Source: Isoetes taiwanensis (taxonomy: Eukaryota; Streptophyta; Lycopodiopsida; Isoetales; Isoetaceae). Taken from it: 64,000 bases of DNA. The stretch lies in contig JAJEKV010000054.1 of the NCBI GenBank assembly GCA_021234155.1, positions 6,716,655 to 6,780,654 of the forward strand, read 5' to 3'. The translations under genes were made by a program, and so were the position numbers. Below the pieces are notes generated by a model. The model was not told the origin of the DNA. It saw nothing but the letters and a program-made list of their open reading frames with translations, and did not search any database. Shown piece after piece: positions 44,887 through 57,763 of this stretch (position 1 is the stretch's first letter; the number at the start of each line of letters is the position of its first letter).

Positions 44887-47860
44887 CTGCTGAGTATTTT
44901 CACTCTTTCTTGTGGACCGCTCTTACTCACAAAGGAGCTTGGGATAGCCTTATATATGTCAAAGTCGGATACATCGCTGGTTGTGACCAATAAACAGCGG
45001 AAAAAACGTCAACTTTTACTCTGCTGCAACCATTCACGGTGTTTTATAGACAATCAAGAACCTATTTCATGCTAAACGAGAATTCCGAAATTCTCTAATT
45101 AATTAAATCGTGCTTATCAGCTCAATAAGCTGCAGCTTCAATCGTTCAATATCACCAGGCTAGGCCACCATTCCGTCCATATTTCCTCCTGGTTCATCTA
45201 TCTGATAGTCTGTAGTTCTAGGAGTTCAGACAGCTTCCTTTTTAGAGGTAACCTATATTTGTTCAGTTTTTTGAAGTCCATTGATTCTTCTCTGGTGGCT
45301 ATGATACGAAGGGGTTTTTCTGAGTGTATGCATTCGGGGTTGAATGCCATATATGAATCCATGCTTGCTTGGTGTGCCTGGGTTTCATTTTTCTTGATCT
45401 TGGATTATACCGGCAACTGGGTAAACAATCTGTTCAGGCTTTTGCCGCCTCTAGAAGGCTATGATTCTCCTAGATCTGTTGAAATGCAAGATCGAAATGT
45501 CTTGGGTCGAGGCGGATTATCATTTTCTCGCTAGTGCTTTTGATTTGGACGTTCATTTGGCAAGTATGTCATTAGTGCTTGTTTTGAAGGCATGCAACGA
45601 TTGATTTTCATAGATGCTATTAAAACTTCGGTGTCTTCTTGTGGAGCGAGTGGTATCTGCGGTCCATAATAAAAAAAGCTTGGCGTTGCTCACGGATTCG
45701 ATGCGATTACTTATGCAAAATATGCTGTAGTTGGATATATTATGCAACATCCTAGAGTTCCGGGTATGCATAAAGTTTCTGGTGGTTTTATATCTGGAAG
45801 CACTTATATGCTTTTATGTTTGCATGTCTTTCCAAACAGGCCTTGTGAATCACACAAAAGGTTTTGCAAATTACATGTACCTTTGTCTTGACTTGGTATC
45901 TTTGTCTTCCGCTTGGTAGGGAAAACTAGACAAGGTTCATACTGAGCAAGACAAGACTCAAAAGTGCATGTTAGATTTGGGAAGGTAAGCCTATGCCTTG
46001 TTGGAAGAGAATATAACCTTCTGCATGTTTTTTATTGATTATTTAACACAAGTTGGCAAGTTAGCTTTGGAGAAGAAACCCTTCACCAGAATCTTGCTGC
46101 CATCGATGAGAGTTCATCTTAAAGACACGAACATTTGTGATGTGAGGTTATCTCTACCATTAATATTAGAATGTGCATCATGGGCCTCAAGAGCTTGGTA
46201 TCTTGTGTTTACATTTCGTTCAATAATATCATAAAGTTGATAATATTGTCTCTTTGTCTACAATTAAGAATATATGTTCATAAGAAAGACACAATATGAA
46301 AATGCTGCAATGACATTAGTTATTGCAAAACATTGGTACAAAGTAAAAAAAAAACAATAGACCTTTCCCAAAACAATAGACCTTGAAACCACAATGTTTT
46401 TTGTTTGTAATATTGTTCCTCCATCTGTAGTTTGCTTTATATTACATGTCTAAAACACTTAAAACAACAAAATTTTATTTGTAGCTTTACTTGAGGCGTT
46501 GTAAATTGGTTTTCCACGTGTAAAATAACATGGTTTTTTAGAGACTATACTGCTTCCCCATCTAAATATTACATGTCTGACGTGCATAAAATAACATGGA
46601 TTTTTAGAGACAATACTGCTTCCCCACTTGTTGTTTTTCTAAATATTACATGTATGAAGCGCATAAAACAATCATTAGTATACTTTTGTGGTGTTGTAAA
46701 ATGAATTTTCAATATATAAAACAACGTGTATTTTTTTGGGTTGTACATGAATATAGGGGACCTACAAACTGATTGTAAGAACATGGTAGGGGTCTACTTT
46801 AATTTAAATATAGATTGTGAAAACATGAGTTCACGGTTTAATTTAGCCACTTCACCCCGAAGAAACTGGAGGGCAACCCTCCGTGCGCAGCACCTTATTT
46901 TTTTTAATCAATCACACGGGCCACAACTTACGTAGCAAATTATTCTATATGCTACATTCCAACTTCGCAGCAACCTTCTAAAACCCATTTATCTATCTTC
47001 GTGAAATGGCAGGCAAGTCTTTGATGTTTTGATTCCAATGGCCATCATTTTCCTGATTAAGTTTTAGTAAAAATGAATTGTTATTTATGGGATGTTGGAG
47101 AATTTGATGAGAAATGGAAATATTTGTTATTTCAAATTTTCCATGGAAACATGGGCATTAGTAACAAAGGAAAGCTAATTATCTCATATTTCCCATGGAA
47201 ACATAGGCATTAGTGACAAAAGAAAACTAATTATCTGTTTGTTTTGTACCATTGTATAATCTACATCATGGGGGTACTAATTGTAAAACACACAAGGCAT
47301 CTTGAAACAAGATAAAGGACCATCAAGGACTCACTTCCATACTGGGGTTCCATACTGGGGTGGTTGGTTGGTTGGTTGGTTAGGAAAGAGGCGGTGGCCA
47401 GGGCCGCCGCGTTGTAAAGATTATACATATGCCCAAGTCGTCCTCATCCATTACATACAAGTTATCTTTCAAAGACATTGAGCTCCAAAATGTTTGAAAA
47501 ATAAATAATTTTAAGCATGGTAGGCAAAACAATTCTTTAGTATTAGAAAGTGGAGGCAGGCCGCCATATTTTGAGCGCCGCACAAGTTTTGAATGTTTCA
47601 TATGGTTAACCCATGTTATCATTTTCGGTTGGTTTTGGATACATTCAAAACAACAGTAAAAGGGCATTTTATTTATTGGTTCTTCCTAGATTCTAGTAGC
47701 AAACTAAAATTTTATGGTCATCCTCCAAGCAAACTATTAAAAAACTGAACATAAACCACTTACAAATTTTGCTCCAACATTTACGTGGAAGGAGAAAAAA
47801 ATGCGGCCACATAACTCGTTTTCATACCGCCAGAATTTGTTGAAACTTTGACACTAGTAT
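44887..47860. other. Intergenic with short degenerate tandem repeats
   Basis: No supported gene. At 46430-46730 three or more degenerate units of about 90 bp carry AAATAACATGG, GAGACAATACTGCTTCCCC and AAATATTACATGT. At 47135-47240 two 52-bp units share CCATGGAAACAT and GGCATTAGT. TTGG repeats lie at 47360-47380. A possible isolated exon at 45920-45984 has splice-like ends but no partner. Confidence 0.5.
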
Positions 47861-47870
47861 CTATATAAAT
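47861..47870 (+). promoter_or_regulatory. TATA box of the laccase gene
   Basis: CTATATAAAT lies 69 bp upstream of the laccase ATG, which gives a predicted 5' leader of roughly 35-40 nt. Confidence 0.65.
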
Positions 47871-47929
47871 ACTGCAAGATAGATGTGAACAACTAACTAC
47901 TTGTACTTGAAATTGAAGTTTAAGAAACC

Positions 47930-50043
47930 ATGCAGATTCGAGTTATGTGGCCTCTGCTCCTATTCTTTTGCTGCAACGTTCTTGCTGATACTAGATTTTA
48001 TAACTTCAAGGTTCAGCTCTACATTTCATGTCACTAAAAACATTGCCTTCATATTTCTTTTGTTAGTCAGCTAACAAGTTAATTGTAAATGACAGATTGA
48101 TTATTCAAACTACACTGTTGGATGCCACAGCAAACAAATGGTCGTTGTAAATGGCCAATCTCCTGGACCCGTCATTCGAGTTACCAGAGGAGATAGAGTT
48201 ATTATAAAAGTGACCAATTTGGTTACAACCAATATCACCATCCATTGGTAACACTGTTGTTTTTCAGATCAGATGTCTGTTTTGTAAACAGAAAATGATA
48301 GTTTCTTTTTTTCTTTTTATTCTTTTTGCAGGCATGGTGTATACCAGAAGCAATCAGTCTGGTCAGATGGAACAGCTTATATCACTCAATGTCCAATCCA
48401 AACTGGCAAATCATATACGCATAATTTTACAGTGCCTGATCAAGAGGGGACTTTATTCTGGCATGCTCATATAGGCTGGCTCAGGGGCACAGTCTATGGA
48501 GCATTTATCATAGATCCCAACCCTCTTGCAAAGCTTCCATATCCAAAACCTCATGGAGACCACGTTTTCGTATTGGGTAATGATCAAAGAACCTCCCAAA
48601 GGACCTAACCTTTAGATTTTAAAGCTGAAATAAAAATGGTATGTTCTTTCAGGAGAATGGTGGAATGATGATGTTGAAGAGGTTGACAAGAATGCTACTA
48701 TTTTAGGGATAGCCCCTGCTCTATCCAATGCTTATCTAATCAATGGTCATCCTGGCCCTCTTTACAACTGCACTGCTAAAAAAGGTTATCATACAAAACA
48801 TTCAATGGATTTGATACGCAAATCATTAAGCACTAAGCCAAAGTTTATTTTGTTCTTTTGCAGACACGGAGATTGTAAATGTGGAGAAGGGAAAAAAATA
48901 TCTTTTCAGATTCATCAACGCTGCTCTGGAAACAGACCTCTTTATCACAATAGCTAACCACAATCTTACAGTGACAGAAAGTGATGCATCCTACACAAAG
49001 CACATAACCAATACTAGTTTTCTCATATCTTCAGGCCAGACCTATAATTTCCTCATGACTACAGACCAGGCAATAGGTCAATACTACATAGTGGTATCAC
49101 CCTATCAGAGAAGTATGCAAGGAGTGCAGGAAATGCCAGCAATGGCCATTTTGAGATACAAAGGAGCAAATATCAATAAGTCTCCAATTTATCCAAGCAA
49201 AGTGCCTTCGAAAAATGACAGCGCATTTTTTACAAGATCACAAGAGCAAATCAGGAGTCTAAACTCAAGGAGATATCCTGCTAGGGTTCCAAAGACAGTA
49301 GATGTCAGTCTGTATTATGTGGTGTCATTAAATGTAGAGCCTTGCAAAGTAACACCCACCAGCTTATGCAAGGGACCTAATTATACTACAGCAGGAAACA
49401 AAACAATACTAACTAGCTTTGCAAGCTCAATTAACAATGTCACTTTTGAGGCACCAAAGACTGCTTTGTTGCAAGCTTACTACCACAAGGTCAGTGGAGT
49501 GTACACTACAGATTTTCCAACAAGACCGTTAACTAGTTATAACTACACTGGCCAGATGCTTGATACTAGCAGCCTGGCATCTAAAAAGGGTACCATGGTT
49601 ACCGAAATACCTTATGGAGCTAATGTTGAGCTGGTACTGCAAGGGACTGTAAATTTCCAAGCAGAGGCCCATCCCTTCCACTTGCATGGAACTGACTTCT
49701 ATGTGGTTGGCTATGGAGCTGGAAACTATAATTCATCCTCTGATCCGGCCAAATTTAACCTGGTCGATCCTGCACGAAGAAATACCGCCATGTTGAAGAA
49801 TTCCGGATGGACTGCGCTGCGATGGAAAGCCGAAAACCCAGGTCTGCTCTCATCTTTGAAAGGCTCTGGTAAATGCAATTGGTCGAATCTAGGTTAAATG
49901 CGATTTATGTTTGTGATGCAGGTGTTTGGGTTTTGCATTGCCACTTCGAGGGGCACGTATCCTGGGGAATGGCCACTGTATTCATTGTTAAGGATGGAGC
50001 TAAACCCCTTCCGGCACCTCCTCCAGATTTGCCCACCTGCTAA
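47930..50043 (+). CDS. Laccase (secreted multicopper oxidase), six exons, 569 aa
   Basis: Laccases oxidise phenolics such as monolignols in the cell wall and reduce O2 to water. Exons: 47930-48010, 48096-48247, 48332-48576, 48653-48784, 48864-49841 and 49922-50043. All introns are GT-AG and the sum is 1710 nt, an exact open frame to TAA. The start gives a signal peptide ([20 protein letters not shown]). Copper-binding motifs are complete: HWHGV across the exon 2/3 junction, [25 protein letters not shown], and [12 protein letters not shown] in exon 6. The axial position of the type 1 copper is Met in WGM, where many plant laccases have Leu; Met usually lowers redox potential. [12 protein letters not shown] and VLGEWWNDD are plant-laccase signatures. 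Several N-x-S/T sites suit a secreted glycoprotein. It is the only clearly intact host gene here. Confidence 0.95.
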
Positions 50044-50689
50044 ACATATCTAAAGAAACTCGTCCTGTGTCCCGGGCTGTATTTAAGGCGTATTCTAACT
50101 CGTCCTGCATCTCGGGCTGTATTTTAGTATTGATAATTCTTTTTACCATGCATGCCAAATTTTGATCATCAATTTGGCTCTACGCCCATGGTCTTTCGGG
50201 ACGCCCACATGCACTTGAGAATGTGTGATCCAAAATTTAAATTTTGTCTCATTGTGATTACAATGTTAAGGTCTCTAGTTCAAAGTCCTAACTCGAGATG
50301 TATGCTTATCATACACCCTGAAGATGTATACTCCCAGTGAGATAGTTGTCTAGAAGCAAGGGGGCACTGCAGACACCCGACCAAAATATAGATAGAATTA
50401 AAAAACAGAGGCATATAGGCTCAATTGTAGTACAAAAATGACAAAATAAGGGTGCAAAACCTAAAATAACGCTATATGCAACCAATATATATGGGGGGAT
50501 GGAAATTGGAGAGATGATTCCAAGGGGTCCCGTGACCGATGAGAGCCAGGAGCGAAAACTGGAATCATCAACCCAGTTACATTCCTCCACGACATGGTAA
50601 CTGGGGATTTACCTGTAGGTGACCCGTTGAGCTGAATCATAATGCCCTTTTCCATTCTGCAGATGGAATGCTATCCCCCCCATTCCATA
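50044..50689. other. Laccase 3' flank, no gene seen
   Basis: Two related stretches follow the stop (AACTCGTCCTGTGTCCCGGG near 50056 and AACTCGTCCTGCATCTCGGG near 50098), a short tandem duplication of about 42 bp. No coding region was found beyond it. Confidence 0.5.
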
Positions 50690-51480
50690 AAGATGTGAAT
50701 GCTAGAGGGACTAGAATGTCACACAAAAGTAGGTAGTGGATGGGCAGATGAACTAGCTAGGGAGGCCATGGAAAGTGGAGGGACATACGATGACATAGGA
50801 AGGGATGGTGGTCTAGAAGGGAAGCAAGAAAGGGAGGCGCGACTAAGGGTAAATGATAAGATCGGAGGACGGGAAGGTCGACTAGCTATGGGGGCCGTGG
50901 AAGGTGGAGGGACATGTGAAGACATGGAATGAGGTGGTCGTCTAGGAGGAAGGTCAGGAAAGGAGATGGTACGGGTGGGTGAATGGCGGGAATGGGAATA
51001 CGGGTAGTGGGTAATGAAGGGCCCTCGACCTCAATGGGCAGCATCCCGATGTGGAGGTGGGACAGTAGAGGTGCAAGAAGCAAAGGGATGTGTCTCAAGC
51101 CCTATCCCTGCATGTGACGCAAGATCCACTGTGGCTCCCAAATCAATCCCACCAAGCTCACCTACTACACTGACTGCTGCTCCAACTACTACTCCATCTC
51201 TTCCGTGTACATCCTCAACCTGCAATGCATGTCTCTAGTGTGGAGCCTCTCCCTCCTCTGCATTGATATGGCCATCATGAGCCAAGAGCCTACTCTGGGT
51301 CTCACGAAAACGAGCCTCTGCATCTTCGTCTTGTATCTGCACCAGAGCCTGAATACGGTCTGCTATCCACTGTGGGCACCCCTGTGGGTATCTCTGAGCT
51401 AACTCCTGAGGAGAGTACACCCTCGTGTTCCTCTCCCACTCGGCCACGACCTGACTCTGTGTGAGAAATAATAATGCCAT
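50690..51480 (-). repeat. Proline-rich repeat family, inverted copy with longer open frame
   Basis: On the minus strand a frame (51480-51235) encodes VVAEWERNTRVYSPQELAQR and an acidic, helix-prone tail. It is followed by valine/glycine-rich and then proline-rich segments (MSSYVPP, SRPPS, PIASRPSRPP) that match 2817-3122 and 19768-20073. It therefore shows more of the parent protein than the other two copies. Probably part of an unidentified transposable element. Confidence 0.4.
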
Positions 51481-51675
51481 ATACCTTTTATAAACTACTG
51501 CAGATCAAAGGGGAAATCTTGGCTAGAAGAAATTTTGCAGATGCTTATAGGTCTACAATGTTTTCATACTGTCCATTATGAACCATAGGATAGAAGTTTT
51601 TTGAATGGTCAATGGTTTCCTATGGTGCATATATCATGACTATTTTAAGAAGCTATATGTGGACCAGTTGAATTG

Positions 51676-51772
51676 TAACCTCCCCTCCCCTGGATTATGC
51701 CACAATTCCAAAGGTTACTCACCCCTCCCCTCCCCTGGATTATGCCACGATTCCAAAGGTTACTCACCACCT
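51676..51772 (+). repeat. Short tandem duplication (about 48 bp, two units)
   Basis: CCCCTCCCCTGGATTATGCC followed by AATTCCAAAGGTTACTCACC occurs twice, with one base different (ACAATT against ACGATT). Confidence 0.85.
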
Positions 51773-51899
51773 TCAGGAGCTTTCCCAGGGGCTCCTTCAA
51801 CTAAATATTCCTTGCATTTCCGATATCAACCACGCGTCTTCTCACAATTTTGTATTTTCTAAAGTTATCCGTCAACCCGACATTTGATTGGTTTCAAAT

Positions 51900-53491
51900 A
51901 TTTTAGGACCCCGTCTTGATGATATGGCGGCACAAATAATCTAGATCCTAATAGTAGTGACCCCTATGTGACCCTTCTTTTATCAACCACCATAGGATTC
52001 TCCATTCTTATTGTCCTCTTTAAGTTCTTAAAGTCATAATCAATAAGAGGTGTATATCTCCAGCCAAGGCACCCTCATGCCTCTACTTCGGGGTTCAGCA
52101 TTGAATCTCCCCCTAGAGTAAGGTAATTCTAAGGATATATGGACTGTTGGTCTATATAATCTCACCCCTTCTACTCTATAAACCTTGTTTTGATTCTTAT
52201 TGGGACTTGGAATTGCTATGTATTGCCCTCTTGTCAATTATCCCTAAAGGTATAATCAACAAAGTCACCATCCTTCTCTTCTTCCGTCATTGGATATGCC
52301 TATAACTATTGCCACGTGGCAATAATCCTAAATGACCCTTTAGATGCCAACCCTAAAAGCGTCATAATAAAAGAAGTCTGGAACTCTAAAAGTGCCCCTT
52401 TCAAATTTTAGCCTCTAGAGCTCGCATTGCACCTATTCCGACTTGCCAGTACATTGTCAAGCAGATCGCCAAGCCACGATCATCTCGAGCCAACTCGAAA
52501 GCATGGACGTCGTTCGAGGATTGAGAGCAAGCCAAGGATCTGGTATGTGATCGATCTGAAATGCCAGCTTCCCGACCGGCATTGAGCCGAGTTTGTATCT
52601 TTTCTTAGTCCTAGCAGAGCTCTAAATTCTCAGATCTCAGCCTGCAACGAACGAGCCTAACCTTGTATGTTAGGTAGATAGATTAGAAGTTATTATGTGT
52701 TTTCAAGTTCATTTGGATGACGATGGTTTATCTATGTGTCGCACCTCTTGTGTATTGGGAAGGGAGGTAGAGACCTAAAGCCTTTGTAGATGATGCTCCT
52801 AGAGTAGCCTCCTTATTTCCCAGTAATTGCGCCATGTGCATAGGAGCCCGCCTGACTGTAGGTGGTGGAGTTAAATCGGTTGATAAGGGGGACTTGTCCG
52901 ACTGCAGTTGATCCCTCTAGTGCGTAGCGATGGCCAGGAACATTGTGGGCTAGGCTTGATAATTTGCCACTGAATGTGGGCAAGGTATGGGCTCAACACG
53001 TCCTAGGTGATGCGTCGCCACAGTGGGGTTCAAGTCGTAGACGAGCAGTGGCTCTCTAGCTCGCCTGCAGTTGGCATGGATCTTCTGGAGGGGAGTGATT
53101 CCCTCCTGCCTCATCGGGACTGGGGAGATGCAACTCAGGAGTAGTCCCTTTGGCTATGCACCTAGCTGGCTACGGTCACAACCCCAATACTTTTCAGCCT
53201 ACTTGCAAAGTATGCACAGGAGGGGCGGATGGAGTGGACTACCCAACGACCATGTTCTTATGCCAGCCCAATCCATTTGCCATGAATTCTGTCTGCATTA
53301 TCTTCTGGAGACCCAATCCTTCAGTCTTGAAGTTAAACTCCCGAGCATGAACCTCGAATAATGGGAAATTTTTTTCCCTTTGAAGTATAAAGGATTAGAT
53401 AGTATTACATAGGAACTATGTATATTAATTACAGTAAGAGCAGCATTCACTAGGCTGACTCGTGAAGTCGTCCACGAATTTGACAAAAGCG
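51900..53491. other. Non-coding, possibly retrotransposon-derived
   Basis: No gene is supported. Stretches such as 52730-53060 (GTGTCGCACCTCTTGTGTAT, GGGAAGGGAGGTAGAGACC) have the feel of an LTR-retrotransposon LTR or leader. I see no matching partner in the window and no clean ends. Confidence 0.3.
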
Positions 53492-53496
53492 AGTAA
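53492..53496. repeat. Target-site duplication, left
   Basis: AGTAA directly precedes the left LTR. The same five bases follow the right LTR at 62862-62866. Confidence 0.9.
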
Positions 53497-56135
53497 TGTG
53501 ACGGGCCTGGCCAGTTAACCTCTCGGTAACTGGAGATCCCATCGATCTCTACCGTTGATCTACTTAACCTTTGAAACGCAAGAAATTGATTCATGCATAC
53601 TTAGGTAAAGAATTTAATCTTTATACATGCTCTAAGGTCCCAAAAATACTGTACTTGCCATTGCTCAGCAAAAACCCCACACAACACCCAAGTTTTAATA
53701 ATAATTATAGCTTCAAGCTAATCCGTAATAATAATGGTAATATTAATTAGATATAATGTATAGCAATCCACACACTCCTACTCTCGCCTTTCTGAATCTT
53801 GGCTACTTCCTGGAGCATCTCGCACCTCTGCTTACACCATTAACCACGGGGTTAGTCACACGGACTAAGTGGGGATCGGGGAATCTAGGACATGTCTAGC
53901 ATCAATAACCACAAAACATCAACCTTAAACAACAAACTAGTCTCACTGTAACCTCGCCCCTGCAATCTAAGTTATTAGTCCAATAAGCATAACCTCAATG
54001 CATAATTATACCAAGCATAACCATTGCAACTTGATTCCAACATTAAAAACCACATATACAATAGCCAAGCAACCATAGCATCAACATTGCAACCAATATT
54101 CCTCACAGGTCCGGCGGGTCAACTCGGTGATCGGGCCGGTGACATAGAGGCGGGGTAACCACGTGTGTACACACCCATCCACGCGCGTCCAAAGTTGGAG
54201 GACCACTTAGCGTGCATGACGTTGTACCATACGGTATCAACGCCCGATGTTCAAATAATACCATATACATAGCACTGTGCAATAACCGCGAGTCTAGACC
54301 ATCGCACCTAGACTCCGGCCCCAGAGGTCTATATCAAAGAATTACATCATAAATAATTCAAGAAATTCTATGATACATATTTCATGCAACTAAGAAACCC
54401 AACCATAGTTCATATAAATTATTACAACCATCATAATGCAAAATGCAACCATCAACCATGAGTTAAAATAAAAACATTTCTTAGCAACTCACTATTCTCA
54501 ACTAAGTTAATTATCTTATTCAAATCGTTACCTAAGACCTTAACAACGGTTGCTTCCACATCTTTGCTAATTAATTTAACGGTTTTGGCGCCCATTCTCC
54601 ACCCATTACCTCTGCCTTGCATTATGCCCATCATTAATCTAGTTAATTCCAATATATTCCAATATCTGACTAGCTAACCTATCAATTTGCCCGTTAAATA
54701 ACCGTGAATAATATAGCTTATATCCATTAGCACAACCATTTCTTTAACTTAACCTTTATTCCAAGGTCACGGGTTCAACGCCTCGTTGTAAAAGTGGCCA
54801 TGCAATGTAAAGTTGGTGGGGGAAGGACCCACTTCAGCAATGTAAAGTGGTGGGGGCAGGACCCATCTGGGTGTGTTGTAAAGTGTCACATGTCCGATAG
54901 GACGCTGCCTTGTGGCGTGACGTTAAAATCTCTTCTTCTTCTTCTTCTTCTTCTTAGATAAATTATTGACCAATTCTATGTCCCGAACTAAACCTTAATG
55001 TTTTATTATTAATCTATAACCTTGGCTTTCTCTTTTCTTATTAAGCTATTAAATGACTTTTCTTTTTTTACTCTTAACCTAACGTGACTTACGGAACTTA
55101 CAGAACGCGACCTACAGCCCACAAATCCGGCCTTCAACACATCGGATCCAGCCCCAATCTCTCGAAACATCCCGGTTCTGCTCTCAAAAGACTCTTTGGA
55201 TCATTTACTGCACTGTTATTGGCTCAAATCCGATGTTTTTTCTTGGCGATTCATGGCCACCAAGATCATGTTATTTGCAGCCGGATCTTGCTTAAATCTT
55301 CCCGATTCAGTTTCCTTTACCCATTTCGGCCAACCTAAGACCCAAATCGGCCCATTTCGGGGTGATTCACATGCTTTTGCGGCATGCCAAATCGGCAAGC
55401 TCATGCCGTTCTTCCAAAGACATGCAAGACAAAACAACTGCCTCTTTGCGGTTCTGGCCTCATCACTTTGATTCTAATCCATTTCACATAACTTTTCATG
55501 CTTCCCGATCATTCAAGTTCATACTATGCAAACGGCGGATGCAAGAGAAACTTTTACCGTCTTAACCGATTCCTGCCATACTTTTACATTTAATCCATTC
55601 CACGGTTCTAATCTAGGCTATTCCAATGACTTACGTCATAGTTTACGTGCTTTCGACTTTCTAAAAATCATCTTTCTAAAAATCATTAGATCTGCGATAC
55701 TTTTTGCAAGCTCTCAGTATGCAATCATAAAATGTTTCCATATACAATCATGCAAATTAATTCATGTCCACGTACTTACAATTTTACTCTAATTCCATGC
55801 TAAGCTCCAAAACAATCCCTCTTTTGCATCAATACAATTTTACTACGCTAGAAAACACCCTGTGTAAGGCTTGATCCCCACGGAATCCCGCTTTGCTTCT
55901 TTTGCACTCCAACACGCTCCCGAGCTCGCACGCAATTAAACTCCTTCAAGAATCGATCTTTTCCCTAAATGTTTTTCTCTGTACTTATATTTATTTTTAC
56001 CCACTAGTATTCCGTCCGTATAATCTCTACATATACGACGTATTACTCTGCATGCGTGATATTTTGATTAATATTCCTTTGCATCCTTAAATAAAATAAT
56101 TTCACAATGTACCTCAAAATCCTAGGTCCGTTACA
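53497..56135 (-). repeat. 3' LTR (2639 bp)
   Basis: Near-identical to 60218-62861. It contains a nested SINE at about 54745-54955. The purine-rich stretch that primes plus-strand synthesis lies just inside (56136-56150). Differences from the other LTR cluster at CAG/CTG triplets, for example around 54110-54145. Confidence 0.95.
54745..54955 (+). mobile_element. SINE nested in the 3' LTR
   Basis: GGTTCAACGCC (54772-54782) is a good B box. The 3' end is GGCGTGACGTTAAAATC with a TTC-repeat tail (54930-54955). It is present in both LTRs, so it entered before this element copied itself. Confidence 0.6.
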
Positions 56136-56150
56136 GTCTCTCCTCCAAAA
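56136..56150 (-). promoter_or_regulatory. Polypurine tract
   Basis: On the minus strand TTTTGGAGGAGAGAC directly precedes the TGTAACGG start of the 3' LTR, the position where the plus-strand primer is expected. Confidence 0.7.
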
Positions 56151-56159
56151 ATTCAACCC

Positions 56160-57560
56160 ATGTCCTCATGGGCGCATCTCCGGAAACTCACGAAGAATCC
56201 AATTGGCATCTTCCCATGTGGCATCTTCCTCGGGACAACCCGCCCATTGAACCAAAAATCTCCGTATTGTTCGCCTCCTTAAGCGACGGGTTTCCTCTCG
56301 CAGAATACGTTCTGGCCGGGGTACAAAAAGTTCTCCCTGCTTACCAAATCATCGTCCCCCAACATATGGGAAGGATAAAAAACATACTTCCTCAAGTTAC
56401 TCACGTGGAAAATGTTATGTACTTTCAAGTGTGAGGGTAACTCCAACCTGTAAGCCACCTTGCCAATACGTTCCAAAATTTCATACGGACCCACATACCT
56501 AGGGGCCCATTTACCTGCACTTTTAAATGCCAGTGAGCTCTGCTTGGGATTAATCCTCAAGAACACATAATCCCCTTTTTGAAATTCAAGTGGCCTACGT
56601 CTCTTATTTGCATATTGCTTCTGTCTATTTTGTGCCACCGCCAAATTCTGTCGAAGTCTCCTTAGCTGAGCATCCATGTCCTCCACTACTTCATTAGCTG
56701 CTTCAACATTGCATTGAGGATCTCTCCAACTAAGAGGACAACAGCACTCCTTACCATACATTGCTTCAAAATGACTCATTTTGATGGAATCTTGATAAGT
56801 GTTGTTGTATGCAAACTCAGCCAAGTACAAATATGAATCCCATACTTTCGGTTGACTAGGCACATACATTCTGAGCATATCCTCCAAAACTTGATTAACT
56901 CGCTCCACTGGCCATCTGCTTAAGGACGATAAGATGTACTGGCATATAACCTAGTGCCAATGAAATAACCCTTGCCAAAATTGGCTCATAAACTTTGTAT
57001 CCCGATCTGATGAAATAGTGGCCGGCATTCCATGCAACCTAAAAATCTCCTTAACAAATAACTTAGCAATATCCATTGCTGTAGCAGTAGTCTTCGTAGG
57101 CATAAAATGGGCCTGCTTGGTTATAGTCGATCAACCACAACATAGATTGCATCATAACCTGAACGTGTCCGGGGAAGCTCAACAATAAAGTCCATGGAAA
57201 TACTCTCCCACTTTAGAAGATAGAATTACTAAAGGTTGTAATTCTCCAGGCTCCCTAAACCTTGATGCTTTTACCTTCTGACAAGATAAACACCTAGCCA
57301 CGTACTCCTTAACCATCTTCTTTTGTCCAGGCCAAAAGAAATTCTGGCGCATTTTCCTCAAAGTTTTGTGTACCCCTGGGTGGCCCGCTAAAGGACTATC
57401 ATGTGCTTCATATAGAAATCTCAATCTCAACTCCTGATCATTAGGAATACACATACGACCATTATAATATAAAACTCCTTTGGACAATGCATACTTCGAA
57501 AAATCTTGAGGGTTCTCCAACACAAGTGCAAAATATGGATCATTCCTCAATTTGCTAAGA
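56160..57560 (-). pseudogene. Integrase with chromodomain-like C terminus, frameshifted
   Basis: Integrase joins element DNA to the host genome. The HHCC zinc-binding domain (57550-57179) shows HDSPLAGHPGVHKTL and CLSCQKVK. The catalytic core (57180-56910) is split over three frames: [20 protein letters not shown], then [16 protein letters not shown] and [13 protein letters not shown]. The GPY/F region is in the long frame 56908-56279 (GKWAPRYVGPYEIL). In another frame, 56310-56160 reads FLVQWAGCPEEDATWEDANW, the chromodomain-like end of chromoviral integrases; a shift near 56310 separates it from the main frame. Such domains steer insertion towards marked chromatin. Inactive as read. Confidence 0.85.
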
Positions 57561-57763
57561 ATATCTGTATCTTATTGCCCTTGTAGCACACTAATAGAGG
57601 TTAAGAATGACCTTCTAGACAAAGCATCAGCAATCACATTTTTTTTTGCCAGGTTGATATTCAATTTCAAAATCATACTCTTCTCTTAGTTGCATCCATC
57701 TCCTTTGCCTATTATTCAAATATGGCTGTTTTGCAAAATACTTCAAATTTTGGTGGTCAGTCT

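Noticed and set aside
45259-45534. 91-codon frame with a hydrophobic segment
   Set aside because: No homologous family, promoter or splice context; treated as chance.
47380-47667. 95-codon minus-strand frame upstream of laccase
   Set aside because: Composition and the A/T-rich context suggest a chance frame; no domain was recognised.
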